DNA from: Loktanella sp. S4079
GTDB lineage: Bacteria > Pseudomonadota > Alphaproteobacteria > Rhodobacterales > Rhodobacteraceae
Direction: 5' to 3'
DNA: 64,000 bases
Assembly (NCBI RefSeq): GCF_000967725.1
Contig: NZ_JXYE01000002.1
Span: 682,001-746,000 of the forward strand
The stretch's first letter is position 1; each line of letters opens with the position of its first letter. Under the pieces are notes generated by a model. It did not search any database. It worked only from the letters and a program-made list of their open reading frames with translations, and was not told where the DNA came from. The position numbers were made by a program, and so were the translations under genes. Below are positions 1 through 8,351 of the stretch, piece by piece.

Positions 1-727
1 TCGCTGGCGCAAGGCTAAGCGCGCGGGTCAGGCAAAAATGAGCAAAGAGACCCGCAAAACCGATGAGGATAATCATTGGCGCGGTCTGCACAGACGGAAC
101 GGTGATGTCGCCATCGTAACCCGCACAGATCAAACCAAAAATCGCTTGCATCGTCGTGAGATAAAACATGATGGATGTGATCGGTTGCGTGATGGTGAGT
201 TTGCGCGTGAAAATGGCCGTGAGCGCGAAAAAGATGGCGCAGGTGGCTCCGGCGACCAGCCCCGGACTAAGCGTGGCCGTATCAGGGCGCGTGACGATCA
301 ATACGCCGATAAAGCCAAGGCTTGCGCTCATGATGCCAACCAGCGTCATACGTTCGCGCAGCACGAGAGGTGAGAGTAGCAACACCCAAATCGGTGTTGT
401 GAACTCAAGTGCAAAGACTTGGGCCAGTGGGATGCTTGCAATAGCAAAAAACCACAGGTTTTGACCGGTAAAATGGAATAAGTTCCGAAGGAAGTGCAGG
501 CCGATCCGATCTGACTTGATCTGACGGAATGTGCCGAAATACCAAGCGCCAAGAACGACAACGACAATCCCGGTCAGGCTCCGAAAGAGCATGATTTCAA
601 ACGTGTCGAGTTCAAAGCTGACCGCACGACCGGCGATTGCCATGCTGGTGAAAGAAACGATCGCGCCGAGCATCCAGAGCCCGGCTTGTAATGTAGTATT
701 CATGGCATCAGTTGCACCCGAGGCCAT
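1..727 (-). CDS. EamA-family (DMT) transporter, C-terminus cut by window edge
   Basis: Inner-membrane transporter of the drug/metabolite (EamA) superfamily; the exported substrate cannot be told. The reverse strand is open from the start to base 1, so the C-terminal part lies outside. The visible ~240 residues are almost all hydrophobic and divide into about eight membrane segments. The first EamA unit ends near 'FVLIVTRPD'-like text (read as GVLIVTRPD), followed by the start of the second unit. Two in-frame ATGs exist, at 727 and 703. Neither has a strong ribosome site, and family alignment would probably favour 703. The gene shares its strand with the small monooxygenase and guaA upstream and may be cotranscribed. 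The family call is firm; the substrate is unknown. Confidence 0.85.
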   Translation of the reverse strand, partial: MASGATDAMNTTLQAGLWMLGAIVSFTSMAIAGRAVSFELDTFEIMLFRSLTGIVVVVLGAWYFGTFRQIKSDRIGLHFLRNLFHFTGQNLWFFAIASIPLAQVFALEFTTPIWVLLLSPLVLRERMTLVGIMSASLGFIGVLIVTRPDTATLSPGLVAGATCAIFFALTAIFTRKLTITQPITSIMFYLTTMQAIFGLICAGYDGDITVPSVQTAPMIILIGFAGLFAHFCLTRALSLAPA

Positions 728-742
728 AAAAATTGCAAGCGA

Positions 743-1039
743 TTAAAGCGTCTCTTTATGAAAGTCGCGGTCAAGGTCCGCGCTTGCAGCGCCCCAACGG
801 CGTTGTGCGCCTTTGCGTTGGTGGGCGTCAAAGGCGCAGGCGTCGATAAAGAGTTCGCTAACGTGAAAAAGTTCTGGGGTTTCAGCGTCTTGCGTGACGT
901 CGAAATGAAGGCAGCCCGGCTCTTTACGCGTCAGAATGATGTGTTCTTCCAAGAGGGGGACCAACTCTTCGAGTTGATCCATCGGAATAACAATCGTTCC
1001 GGTGAGGCGTATATTGCCAGGCTTACCCATTATTCCCAT
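743..1039 (-). CDS. Small antibiotic-biosynthesis-monooxygenase (ABM) domain protein
   Basis: A 98-residue single-domain protein of the ABM/YgiN dimeric ferredoxin-like fold. Members are cofactor-less monooxygenases or quinol oxidases that act on small aromatic or quinol substrates in the cytoplasm. The pattern is typical: an N-terminal beta strand (GTIVIP), a helix with LVPLLEEHI, then the strand and turn 'EPGCLHFDV', and later 'FHVSELF' and 'FDAHQR'. The start overlaps the 3' end of guaA by 10 bases, or abuts it if the internal ATG at 1030 is used, so the two are probably translationally coupled. No specific substrate can be inferred. A function tied to guanine nucleotides is not implied by the neighbour. 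Confidence 0.85.
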   Translation of the reverse strand: MGIMGKPGNIRLTGTIVIPMDQLEELVPLLEEHIILTRKEPGCLHFDVTQDAETPELFHVSELFIDACAFDAHQRKGAQRRWGAASADLDRDFHKETL

Positions 1040-2589
1040 TCAATCGTTCCCGGTGGTTTTGACGTGATGTCATACGTACAGCGGTTGATGCCTTTGACTT
1101 CATTAATAATGCGTGTCGCAGTTTCGCCAAGGAATTCGTGGCTAAACGGATAGTAGTCAGCAGTCATCCCATCGACCGAAGTCACCGCACGCAACGCACA
1201 GGCATAGTCATAGGTCCGGCCATCGCCCATAACCCCAACCGTGCGTACCGGAAGGATTGCAACAAAGGCCTGCCAGATTTCATCATAAAGCCCATGTTTG
1301 CGGATTTGATCAATATAAACTGCATCTGCTTTCCGCAAAATTTCCAGTTTTTCGCGGGTGATCTCGCCAGGGCAACGGATAGCAAGGCCCGGTCCTGGGA
1401 AGGGGTGACGCCCAATAAAGCTGGCCGGCAAACCCAGTTCAACGCCAAGTGCGCGGACTTCGTCCTTAAAGAGTTCACGTAGTGGTTCGACTAGTTTCAA
1501 ACCCATCTTTTCAGGTAGGCCGCCTACGTTGTGGTGGGATTTAATCGTCACCGAAGGGCCACCAGAGAAAGACACCGATTCAATCACATCCGGATAGAGC
1601 GTGCCTTGTGCGAGGAACTCTGCACCTTCGATATCATTGGCGTATTTCTGGAACACATCAATGAATAGCTTACCGATGATTTTCCGTTTGGTTTCGGGGT
1701 CAGAAACACCTTCCAATTCGCCCAAGAACAGCTCTGATTCATCAGCGTGAATCACTTTGAGGTTCATGTGATCACGGAACATTGTGACGACTTCTTCGGC
1801 TTCGTTCAGGCGCAAAAGACCGTGGTCAACAAAGACACAAGTGAGCTGATCGCCAATTGCCTCATGCAATAGAGCCGCTGCGACTGAGCTATCAACACCA
1901 CCCGAAAGACCACAGATTACTTGTTTATCGCCGACTTGTTCGCGGATCGCCGCAATCGCCTGATCGCGATATGCGCCCATCGTCCAGTCACCCGTAAAAC
2001 CAGCCAGCTTTACAAAGTTCTCATACAGCTTTTTGCCGTTTGGCGTGTGGTGAACTTCGGGGTGGAATTGCACGGCATAAAAGTTGCGTGCAACATCCGC
2101 CGTAATCGCGAATGGCGCGTTCGGAGACGTGCCGTAAACTTCGAATCCAGGAGCAATTTCAGACACATGGTCGCCATGGCTCATCCAGACTTGTTCTTTA
2201 TCGTCTGCAAACCAACCATCGAGCAGTGGCAACGTCCCATGGGGTGTAACATAGGCGCGACCGAATTCAGCCGTGCCATGACCTGATTCAACCTTGCCGC
2301 CCAGCTGGGTCATCATGGTTTGCTGTCCGTAGCAAATACCAAGGACGGGAACCCCCAAATCGAACAGTGATTGCGGTGCGCGTGGTGATCCTTCGCGTGT
2401 AACGCTGTCTGGGCCACCTGACAAAATCACGGCCTTTGGCGCGAATTCTGTCAAGAATGCATCGGTCACCAATTGGTAGGGGTGAATTTCACAGTAGACG
2501 TTCAATTCGCGCAGGCGTCGCGCGATCAGCTGCGTAACCTGGCTGCCAAAATCAATAATGAGAAGGCGTTCGTGGGTGCTTTTTTCCAT
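1030..2589 (-). CDS. guaA: GMP synthase (glutamine-hydrolysing)
   Basis: Converts XMP to GMP using ATP and glutamine, the last step of guanine nucleotide synthesis, in the cytoplasm. The 519 residues match the usual length of about 520. The N-terminal class I glutamine amidotransferase has nucleophile Cys86 in 'GICYGQQ' and the His176/Glu178 pair in 'FHPEV'. The ATP-pyrophosphatase P-loop 'SGGVDSS' lies at 229-235, and the dimerisation domain ends in 'PGTIEWE'. The frame is open 30 codons further upstream, but homology begins at MEKST, so I start at 2589. It is divergent from the methyltransferase gene at 2797, with about 200 bases between that must hold both promoters. Confidence 0.98.
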   Translation of the reverse strand: MEKSTHERLLIIDFGSQVTQLIARRLRELNVYCEIHPYQLVTDAFLTEFAPKAVILSGGPDSVTREGSPRAPQSLFDLGVPVLGICYGQQTMMTQLGGKVESGHGTAEFGRAYVTPHGTLPLLDGWFADDKEQVWMSHGDHVSEIAPGFEVYGTSPNAPFAITADVARNFYAVQFHPEVHHTPNGKKLYENFVKLAGFTGDWTMGAYRDQAIAAIREQVGDKQVICGLSGGVDSSVAAALLHEAIGDQLTCVFVDHGLLRLNEAEEVVTMFRDHMNLKVIHADESELFLGELEGVSDPETKRKIIGKLFIDVFQKYANDIEGAEFLAQGTLYPDVIESVSFSGGPSVTIKSHHNVGGLPEKMGLKLVEPLRELFKDEVRALGVELGLPASFIGRHPFPGPGLAIRCPGEITREKLEILRKADAVYIDQIRKHGLYDEIWQAFVAILPVRTVGVMGDGRTYDYACALRAVTSVDGMTADYYPFSHEFLGETATRIINEVKGINRCTYDITSKPPGTIEWE

Positions 2590-2796
2590 GGCGCTTCGGT
2601 AAAGGCAGTCACGTATTTGTGCAAGAGGGGGCAGCCCATTCAAGTGCCGCAATATCCGTGCTGCGGGTCGTTTTTGCATTGGATTTTGGAAATGCGACAG
2701 TGAATGTCGTTTTCACGCCGGAAGTGGCGTAAAATTAGCAGGGTGATTCAGGTCACGTTGCTAGAAACAACCAAACACAGTTTCAGAGGACTTCTT

Positions 2797-4347
2797 ATGT
2801 CAGATGCACCAGTCAGAACAGGGCGCCGCGGTCGCGGGGGTGGTGGCGCGGCTCGTCGCGCAGAGCGTACAGCAATTAGCATTGAGACGGCGAAGTTCAT
2901 CGAGCGCAATATCCCCAATTACGAAGTTCTGACCGAAGAAGCGCTCCAAGTGATTGAAGCGAATGCCGAGACGGTCTTGGCTGAGGTCGGCGTGAATTTT
3001 GTTGATAACCCTGCTGCACTAGAGCGTTGGCGCGCCGCTGGCGCCGAGATTGACGGCGAGCGCGTGCGCATCCCACGTGGGTTGGCGCGCAAGCTTTGTT
3101 CGACGGCGCCGTCGAAATTCACACAGCATGCCCGCAACCCCGAAAGAAACGTAGAGATCGGCGGCAATTCATTGGTGCTGGCCCCGGTGTACGGCCCGCC
3201 ATTTGTGCGCGATGCCGAAGGTGGCCGCCGCTATGCGACCATTGCGGATTTTGAGAAATTTGTGAAACTGGGCTATATGTCAAAATGGCTGCACCATTCG
3301 GGCGGTACAGTCTGTGAACCGACAGACATTGCGGTGAACAAGCGTCACCTCGATATGCTGCTGGCGCATATGGTATATAGTGACAAACCGTTCATGGGCG
3401 CAGTCACTGAGCCCGTGCGTGCGCAAGATTCAGTGGAAATGTGCGAAATCTTGTTCGGTAAAGAATTCGTGCAAGAAAACACCGTGATGACATCGCTCAT
3501 CAATATCAACTCGCCGCTAACGTTTGATAACACCATGATGGGTGCGCTCGAGGTTTATGCACAAAACAATCAGGCTTGTATTATCAGCCCGTTCATCGTC
3601 GGTGGTGCGATGGCACCGGTATCGGTGGCTGGTACATTAACGCAAACTTTGGCCGAAGTCTTGGCCGGTGTCGCCTATTCTCAATTGGTGCGTCCGGGCG
3701 CGCCTGTGATTTTCGGAACCATGGTGACCTCGATTGATATGAATTCTGGCGCGCCGACCTTTGGCACACCGGAGGCAGAGCACATTACCTATGGGGCAGG
3801 GCAGTTGGCCCGCCGTATGGGGTTACCCTATCGTTCGGCCGGTTCGTTCTGTGGTTCCAAACTGCCCGACGCCCAAGCAGGCTATGAAACCGGAAGCAGC
3901 CTCAAGATGGGTTTGCTGTCAGGCGTGAACTTTATGTTGCATGCCTGTGGATGGCTCGAGGGGGGGATGGTTGCCTCGTTTGAAAAATTCGTGCTCGACG
4001 CAGATCAGTTGGGGACATTGCATCACTTTGCGCGTGGCGTAGACATGTCTGAAAACGGTCAAGCGATGGATGCAATTGCCGAAGTTGGCCCCGGCGGTCA
4101 CTATTTGGGATGCACCCATACGCAGTCAAATTTCAAAACGGCGTTTTGGCGCACCGATGTGCTCGATTACAAACCGTTTGAAACATGGGACGAAGAGGGT
4201 GCGCGTGACACCCAGACCCTCGCGACTGCGCGCGTCAAAAAGATGCTCGATACATATCAGCAACCTGCACTCGACCCAGAGATCGAGGCACGGCTGCGGG
4301 CCTATGTCGCCGAGAAAAAAGCAAGCATGCCGGATGCATTTGGCTAA
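2797..4347 (+). CDS. Trimethylamine/betaine methyltransferase family (MttB-like, COG5598), non-pyrrolysine type
   Basis: A 516-residue member of the MttB corrinoid-dependent methyltransferase superfamily, with a TIM-barrel fold acting on quaternary or tertiary methylamines. True archaeal MttB carries pyrrolysine from an in-frame amber codon. This gene reads through without an internal stop, so it belongs to the non-Pyl group, whose characterised members use glycine betaine or related quaternary amines. The N-terminus is Arg/Gly-rich (RRGRGGGGAARR), a feature I associate with marine alphaproteobacterial homologues. The start at 2797 is preceded by 'cagagga'; an open frame reaching further upstream to 2704 is not supported. 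No corrinoid protein or RamA gene lies nearby, so the methyl acceptor is unknown. Confidence 0.9.
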   Translation: MSDAPVRTGRRGRGGGGAARRAERTAISIETAKFIERNIPNYEVLTEEALQVIEANAETVLAEVGVNFVDNPAALERWRAAGAEIDGERVRIPRGLARKLCSTAPSKFTQHARNPERNVEIGGNSLVLAPVYGPPFVRDAEGGRRYATIADFEKFVKLGYMSKWLHHSGGTVCEPTDIAVNKRHLDMLLAHMVYSDKPFMGAVTEPVRAQDSVEMCEILFGKEFVQENTVMTSLININSPLTFDNTMMGALEVYAQNNQACIISPFIVGGAMAPVSVAGTLTQTLAEVLAGVAYSQLVRPGAPVIFGTMVTSIDMNSGAPTFGTPEAEHITYGAGQLARRMGLPYRSAGSFCGSKLPDAQAGYETGSSLKMGLLSGVNFMLHACGWLEGGMVASFEKFVLDADQLGTLHHFARGVDMSENGQAMDAIAEVGPGGHYLGCTHTQSNFKTAFWRTDVLDYKPFETWDEEGARDTQTLATARVKKMLDTYQQPALDPEIEARLRAYVAEKKASMPDAFG

Positions 4348-4353
4348 ATCTCA

Positions 4354-4650
4354 CTAGAGCAATCGCAGTCGGGTCGCGCGCATCAGCTGCACCTCGCCTG
4401 CGATTGCGATCAGCACGTCAACATGGCGGGCAACGCGGTATTCACCGGCGTGATCCAGTCGGTGATTGTTCATCTCATTCTCTATATCAAGCAATCGCAT
4501 GATCGCCTCTGCGTGACGTGGCAGTTTTTCGACACCCAGAATTCGGCGTAGGTGTATTTCACGGCGATACTCATCGGCGCCAAAACGGGCAGCGCGAGCA
4601 AGTAGGCTAGGGCGTTTCAGTCCGCGAATCCGTGTTTCCAAATCAAGCAT
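4354..4650 (-). CDS. DUF6477 family protein
   Basis: A 98-residue Arg/Leu-rich, mostly helical cytoplasmic protein of unknown role. I recognise the pattern of the Rhodobacterales family DUF6477: an N-terminal 'LKRPSLLARAARFG' followed by 'YRREIHLRRIL', a central 'IMRLLDIENEMN', and a C-terminal 'ARHVDVLIAIAGEV'. The start is preceded by 'gaaggga'. It converges with the MttB-like gene, with six bases between the stops, and is divergent from the DUF6456 gene, so the two DUF families share one ~250-base upstream region. No catalytic residues are apparent. Confidence 0.85.
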   Translation of the reverse strand: MLDLETRIRGLKRPSLLARAARFGADEYRREIHLRRILGVEKLPRHAEAIMRLLDIENEMNNHRLDHAGEYRVARHVDVLIAIAGEVQLMRATRLRLL

Positions 4651-4793
4651 AATGTTTCCCTTCTCGGTCGATTGCTGAGTCGCTGAAACATGCCACAGCC
4701 GGTCCGGGTGTTGCGGAATGGCTATTTGTTAAGAACGCTTTGGTGAGGTTTGTTTATCATTTGGCAAGAATAGTTGACGGGCCAAGTCAGGCG

Positions 4794-4809
4794 TTAACAC
4801 TTAGGTAAC
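4794..4809. promoter_or_regulatory. Possible CtrA-type site (one mismatch)
   Basis: TTAA, seven bases, GTAAC. This matches the alphaproteobacterial CtrA consensus TTAA-N7-TTAAC except for one base. It lies in the divergent region between the DUF6477 and DUF6456 genes, about 90 bases before the latter. A match of this quality can occur by chance. Confidence 0.3.
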
Positions 4810-4896
4810 CAAGCACTCATAGGTTGATTTTTCTATGTGTCACCGCTGTTTACGACCTGCGAAGGCACATCGAAACCTACGAAGAGGACGCGTGAC

Positions 4897-5991
4897 ATGA
4901 CATTACAGAAGGGACCGCTGCGGTCTGAACGGCTTCCGGTTTGGATACCGGACGCCGCGCGTAATTATCTGGCTCACACTCAAAAAGGTCTGTCGATCCG
5001 CGCGGTTGCACGGGCAAGCGACTGCCATCCATCGACAGTTCTGCGGCAAGTTCGGCGTTTTGAGGGGCGCCGCGACGATCCGTTAATTGATGCGGCGCTG
5101 GACGCGCTCTCGGACAGGGTTTCGTCGATTGATATTGCGAATGAATGGGGAAAATCTGCAATGATCGCGCAACTTAAATGCCAAGAACCACATGAAACCG
5201 AAGAACTGACACAGCGTCGGATTGATCAAGAGGCCAAGCGAATCTTGCGGCGTCTTTGTGAACCGGGAGCGATTCTTGCGGTGGCTCGCGAAATGGAATC
5301 AGCGGTCGTCGTGCGCGAGGCTGGCAATGCTGATCAGCTCCGAACCGCAGCTGTAGACCGCGAAATCGCGCAGGCCATGGCGCTGAAAGACTGGATCAGC
5401 TGCCCTGATCCCGATAGCCGTGTGGCGCGTTATTTCATCACGAATACCGGTCGTGCAGCGCTGCGCCGGTTGATTGCCGAAGACGAAAACCGCGCGCATG
5501 GTTTGGGTCACAACCGTGGCAACCCCAAAGCAGAGGCCGCTTGGGATCTTGATGCGATCGAGGGGGGCACGCGCCGCACACGCCGCTACCACGGAACTGA
5601 AAGCCCCTTGGTCGGGCTCGCCCGGCGCAAGGATCGGGATGGAAGCCCGTTTTTGGATCGCTCGCTCGTGGCGGTCGGCGAACGGTTACGCGAAGATTTT
5701 GAGCTTGCGCAGCTTGGTGGGACGCAAATCAATAGCTGGGACGACATCGCCAATGCCGAAGCCCCGACCGATCCGGCAAGCCAACGGGTCTTTGCTGCGC
5801 TATGTGATCTAGGGCCGGGTTTGGGTGATATCGTATTGCGGTGCTGTTGTTTTCTCGAAGGGCTTGAGCAAACAGAAAAGTCGATGGGCTGGTCTGCGCG
5901 TTCCGGCAAAATCGTCCTGCGCATCGCGCTTGAGCGATTGCAACGCTACTATGAAACCACGAGCGGGAAGTTCGCGCCGATGATTGGCTGA
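4897..5991 (+). CDS. DUF6456 domain helix-turn-helix protein
   Basis: A 364-residue putative DNA-binding regulator. Residues about 28-55 form a helix-turn-helix of the transposase/Sigma-70 type ('GLSIRAVARASDCHPSTVL', then 'RQVRRFE'). The C-terminal ~150 residues match the DUF6456 family of Rhodobacterales: 'VARYFITNTGRAALRR', then 'SPLVGLARRKD', and a C-terminal section with 'GDIVLRCCCFLEGLE' and 'IVLRIALERLQRYY'. The start at 4897 follows 'gaagagga'. The frame is open 20 codons upstream, without a ribosome site. The gene stands alone, and its targets cannot be deduced. A near-consensus CtrA box lies upstream. Confidence 0.85.
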   Translation: MTLQKGPLRSERLPVWIPDAARNYLAHTQKGLSIRAVARASDCHPSTVLRQVRRFEGRRDDPLIDAALDALSDRVSSIDIANEWGKSAMIAQLKCQEPHETEELTQRRIDQEAKRILRRLCEPGAILAVAREMESAVVVREAGNADQLRTAAVDREIAQAMALKDWISCPDPDSRVARYFITNTGRAALRRLIAEDENRAHGLGHNRGNPKAEAAWDLDAIEGGTRRTRRYHGTESPLVGLARRKDRDGSPFLDRSLVAVGERLREDFELAQLGGTQINSWDDIANAEAPTDPASQRVFAALCDLGPGLGDIVLRCCCFLEGLEQTEKSMGWSARSGKIVLRIALERLQRYYETTSGKFAPMIG

Positions 5992-6096
5992 CGCCATTCT
6001 ATGCATCAGACGCAGTGCAGGCATGTCTTTGGTCAACAAGGTTGGACAATCGTTCTGACCGACGCTAGGTAAAAGCCAGAGCCATCGGAGACCGAC

Positions 6097-7056
6097 ATGC
6101 CAACACGCGATCTGAAAATTCCGGCGCAACGCCATCCGGAAAAGCAGCGCCGCCCTGACGCGCCGCAGCCCAAAAAACCGGATTGGATTCGGGTGAAAGC
6201 ACCGACCTCTGAAGGGTACAAACAGACGCGCGACATTATGCGTGAAAACAAATTGGTCACAGTCTGCGAAGAAGCGGGCTGTCCAAACGTTGGCGAATGC
6301 TGGTCTCAAGGTCATGCGACCATGATGATTATGGGCGACGTCTGTACCCGCGCCTGTACGTTCTGCAACATCGCGACCGGCAAACCGCCAGAGGCGCTGG
6401 ATGTTTTTGAACCGGGTCGCGTCGCGGATGCGGTTAAAAAACTGGGCCTCAATCACGTTGTTATTACGTCGGTGGATCGTGACGATGTCGAAGATGGCGG
6501 GGCAGAGCATTTTGCCCAGACAATCCGGGCTGTGCGTCGTCAATCTCCTGGTACGACAATTGAAATTCTGACGCCCGATTTTATCCGCTGCAAACCGGAA
6601 GTGCTGGAAATCGTGGTCAAAGCGCGCCCTGACGTGTTTAACCATAACCTTGAAACTGTCCCAGGATTGTATCCAGAGGTGCGCCCAGGTGCGCGTTATT
6701 TCCATTCATTGCGCTTGCTACAACGGGTCAAGGAAATCGATCCTTCGATGTTCACGAAATCGGGAATCATGGTCGGACTGGGCGAGGACCGTCAGGCCGT
6801 CATTCAAGTGATGGAAGATATGCGCGCAGCCGATATCGATTTCTTGACGATTGGCCAATACCTGCAGCCGACCCCAAAACACCACAAAGTGGATCGTTTT
6901 GTGACCCCAGAAGAATTCGAATCCTATGAAAAAGCCGCATATGGCAAAGGATTCTTGATGGTCTCTGCGACGCCGTTGACCCGGTCTTCTTATCACGCGG
7001 GTGATGATTTCGCGCGTCTGCGCGAGGCCCGCATGAAGAAACTTGGTGCCGTTTGA
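6097..7056 (+). CDS. lipA: Lipoyl synthase
   Basis: Radical-SAM enzyme that inserts two sulfurs into octanoyl groups on the E2 subunits of 2-oxoacid dehydrogenases and on GcvH. Both iron-sulfur sites are complete. The auxiliary cluster uses Cys57, Cys62 and Cys68 ('[12 protein letters not shown]'). The SAM cluster uses Cys83, Cys87 and Cys90 ('CTRACTFC'). Near the C-terminus is the conserved 'RSSYHAGDD', which carries the serine that ligates the auxiliary cluster. The length of 319 residues is normal. It is monocistronic here and abuts the opposite-strand small membrane protein at its stop codon. Confidence 0.98.
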   Translation: MPTRDLKIPAQRHPEKQRRPDAPQPKKPDWIRVKAPTSEGYKQTRDIMRENKLVTVCEEAGCPNVGECWSQGHATMMIMGDVCTRACTFCNIATGKPPEALDVFEPGRVADAVKKLGLNHVVITSVDRDDVEDGGAEHFAQTIRAVRRQSPGTTIEILTPDFIRCKPEVLEIVVKARPDVFNHNLETVPGLYPEVRPGARYFHSLRLLQRVKEIDPSMFTKSGIMVGLGEDRQAVIQVMEDMRAADIDFLTIGQYLQPTPKHHKVDRFVTPEEFESYEKAAYGKGFLMVSATPLTRSSYHAGDDFARLREARMKKLGAV

Positions 7057-7242
7057 TTAGTTTCGTACGAACCTAGGGCGACCGATCCGATCTGCGCTCA
7101 GCCAATCAGGCCATCCGATAAATTTCTCTATCGCAAATAGGATCACACAAAAAACGATAATGCCGACCACCATTTTGAACATTGCTTCGGATGGTGGGCG
7201 GGCTGCCCATCGTTTTGCGCGCAAGAGGAAACGGATATTCAT
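7057..7242 (-). CDS. Small single-span membrane protein downstream of hpt
   Basis: A 61-residue protein with one membrane segment (about residues 21-42, '[20 protein letters not shown]'). A basic N-terminal tail precedes it, and a short tail containing 'IGWPDWL' follows. The start codon overlaps the hpt stop in an ATGA arrangement, so it is translationally coupled to hpt. I do not recognise a named family, but small proteins of this layout next to hpt seem common in Rhodobacterales. The basic N-terminus suggests N-in topology. No function can be assigned. Confidence 0.7.
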   Translation of the reverse strand: MNIRFLLRAKRWAARPPSEAMFKMVVGIIVFCVILFAIEKFIGWPDWLSADRIGRPRFVRN

Positions 7243-7784
7243 GGCTCATCCGTAAATCGAACTTTGCCAATAAAGGGCAGGTTTCGGTTTCGTTGCGCAA
7301 AATCAATACCATAGCCGACGACGAATTCATCGGGAATTTCAAATCCAATCAGGTCAGCCTTAAAATCTACCTCGCGACGCGCCGGTTTATCCAAAAGCGC
7401 AATTGTGCGCAGCCGGGCAGGGTGACGCGTCTGAAGATATTCAGTGACATGTTTGAGGGTGTGCCCCGTATCAACGATATCTTCGACAACCAGAACATCA
7501 CGCCCTTCGATTTGGCCGCGCAAATCCTTAAGGATTCGCACCTCGCGGCTGCTCTCCATGCTGTCGCCGTAGGAAGAGGCCTCAAGAAAATCGACTTCGA
7601 CGGGAAGATCAAATTCGCGCACCAGATCGGCAATAAACACAAATGACCCGCGCAAAAGCCCGACGACGACCAGCTTGTTGGTATCCGCAAATTCGCGCCC
7701 GATCTCTCGGGCGAGGTCTTCGATTCGGGCCGCGATTGCCTTGGCGCTGATCATTTCGTCGATTTTATAGGGGCGGTGCGGCAT
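7239..7784 (-). CDS. hpt: Hypoxanthine phosphoribosyltransferase
   Basis: Purine salvage enzyme: hypoxanthine or guanine plus PRPP gives IMP or GMP. The PRPP-binding loop '[14 protein letters not shown]' lies at residues 97-110, with the acidic pair Glu101-Asp102. The early 'GLLRGSFVF' is the pyrophosphate loop, and '[11 protein letters not shown]' is the flexible loop. At 181 residues it is of typical length. The coupled small membrane protein follows on the same strand. Salvage here complements guaA in the same window, but the two are not in one operon. Confidence 0.96.
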   Translation of the reverse strand: MPHRPYKIDEMISAKAIAARIEDLAREIGREFADTNKLVVVGLLRGSFVFIADLVREFDLPVEVDFLEASSYGDSMESSREVRILKDLRGQIEGRDVLVVEDIVDTGHTLKHVTEYLQTRHPARLRTIALLDKPARREVDFKADLIGFEIPDEFVVGYGIDFAQRNRNLPFIGKVRFTDEP

Positions 7785-7868
7785 AGTTGGCTCTGGGCTA
7801 GAGAAGGGTTGATTTTCTCTGCGCAGTTTACGACATCAGGGCGTGAAGTCACCTGAGAAAGACCACCA

Positions 7869-8312
7869 ATGCCCACCCATTCCGAAACAAAGATCCTGCC
7901 GTACTCAGCCAAGCAGATGTACGATCTTGTTGCCGATGTGGGCAATTACCCCAAGTTTCTACCTTGGACCGCCGCCGCACGTGTACGAAGCGTCGATGAT
8001 CAGGGCGAAAAGCAGGTCATGCTGGCTGATTTGGTGATCTCATTCAAAGTGTTTCGCGAGACTTTTGGGAGCCGCGTGACATTGTGGCAAGAGGCCCAAA
8101 AGATCGACACTGAATATCTGGATGGGCCGTTTCGGCATTTGGAAAGTCAGTGGAATTTCAAAGATGTAGAGGGTGGTTGCGAAGTCTCGTTTTACGTGGA
8201 TTTCGAATTTAAAAACCGCCTACTGCAAGGGGCGGCTGGCGTGTTCTTTAACGAGGCAATGCAAAGAGTCGTGCGGGCATTTGAGCGCCGCGCAGCCGAA
8301 CTTTACGGCTGA
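7869..8312 (+). CDS. Coq10/RatA-type START domain protein
   Basis: A 147-residue polyketide-cyclase/START-fold protein of the ubiquinone-binding Coq10 family, also annotated as RatA-type toxin. Homologues bind ubiquinone and support respiration; the E. coli member was reported to block 70S assembly. Landmarks are an N-terminal 'YSAKQMYDLVADVGNYPKFL', 'PFRHLESQWNF' in the middle, and the amphipathic C-terminal helix ending 'VVRAFERRAAELYG'. No antitoxin partner is adjacent, so the quinone-chaperone reading is more likely than a toxin. It is convergent with amtB. Confidence 0.9.
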   Translation: MPTHSETKILPYSAKQMYDLVADVGNYPKFLPWTAAARVRSVDDQGEKQVMLADLVISFKVFRETFGSRVTLWQEAQKIDTEYLDGPFRHLESQWNFKDVEGGCEVSFYVDFEFKNRLLQGAAGVFFNEAMQRVVRAFERRAAELYG

Positions 8313-8318
8313 GGGATC

Positions 8319-8345
8319 GGGCGCCGCACCTGTGATGCAGCGCCC
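8319..8345. terminator. Weak hairpin between convergent genes
   Basis: A GGGCGC / GCGCCC inverted repeat with a 15-base loop lies between the converging START-domain gene and amtB. It has no clear T-run on either side, so it is a weak terminator candidate. Confidence 0.35.
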
Positions 8346-8351
8346 AGCTAT

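Noticed and set aside
3721..3800. Possible pyrrolysine codon in the MttB-like gene
   Set aside because: The frame is continuous across the region where archaeal MttB carries pyrrolysine, with no in-frame TAG before the terminal stop.
5809..6705. Long open frame of 298 codons on the minus strand
   Set aside because: It runs antisense through lipA and the end of the DUF6456 gene, and its translation is rich in His, Arg, Phe and Trp with no domain. It is a shadow of GC-rich coding DNA.
7869..8312. Toxin of a RatAB-type toxin-antitoxin pair
   Set aside because: No RatB partner is next to it. The sequence fits the ubiquinone-binding Coq10 family, where the toxin label is probably misleading.
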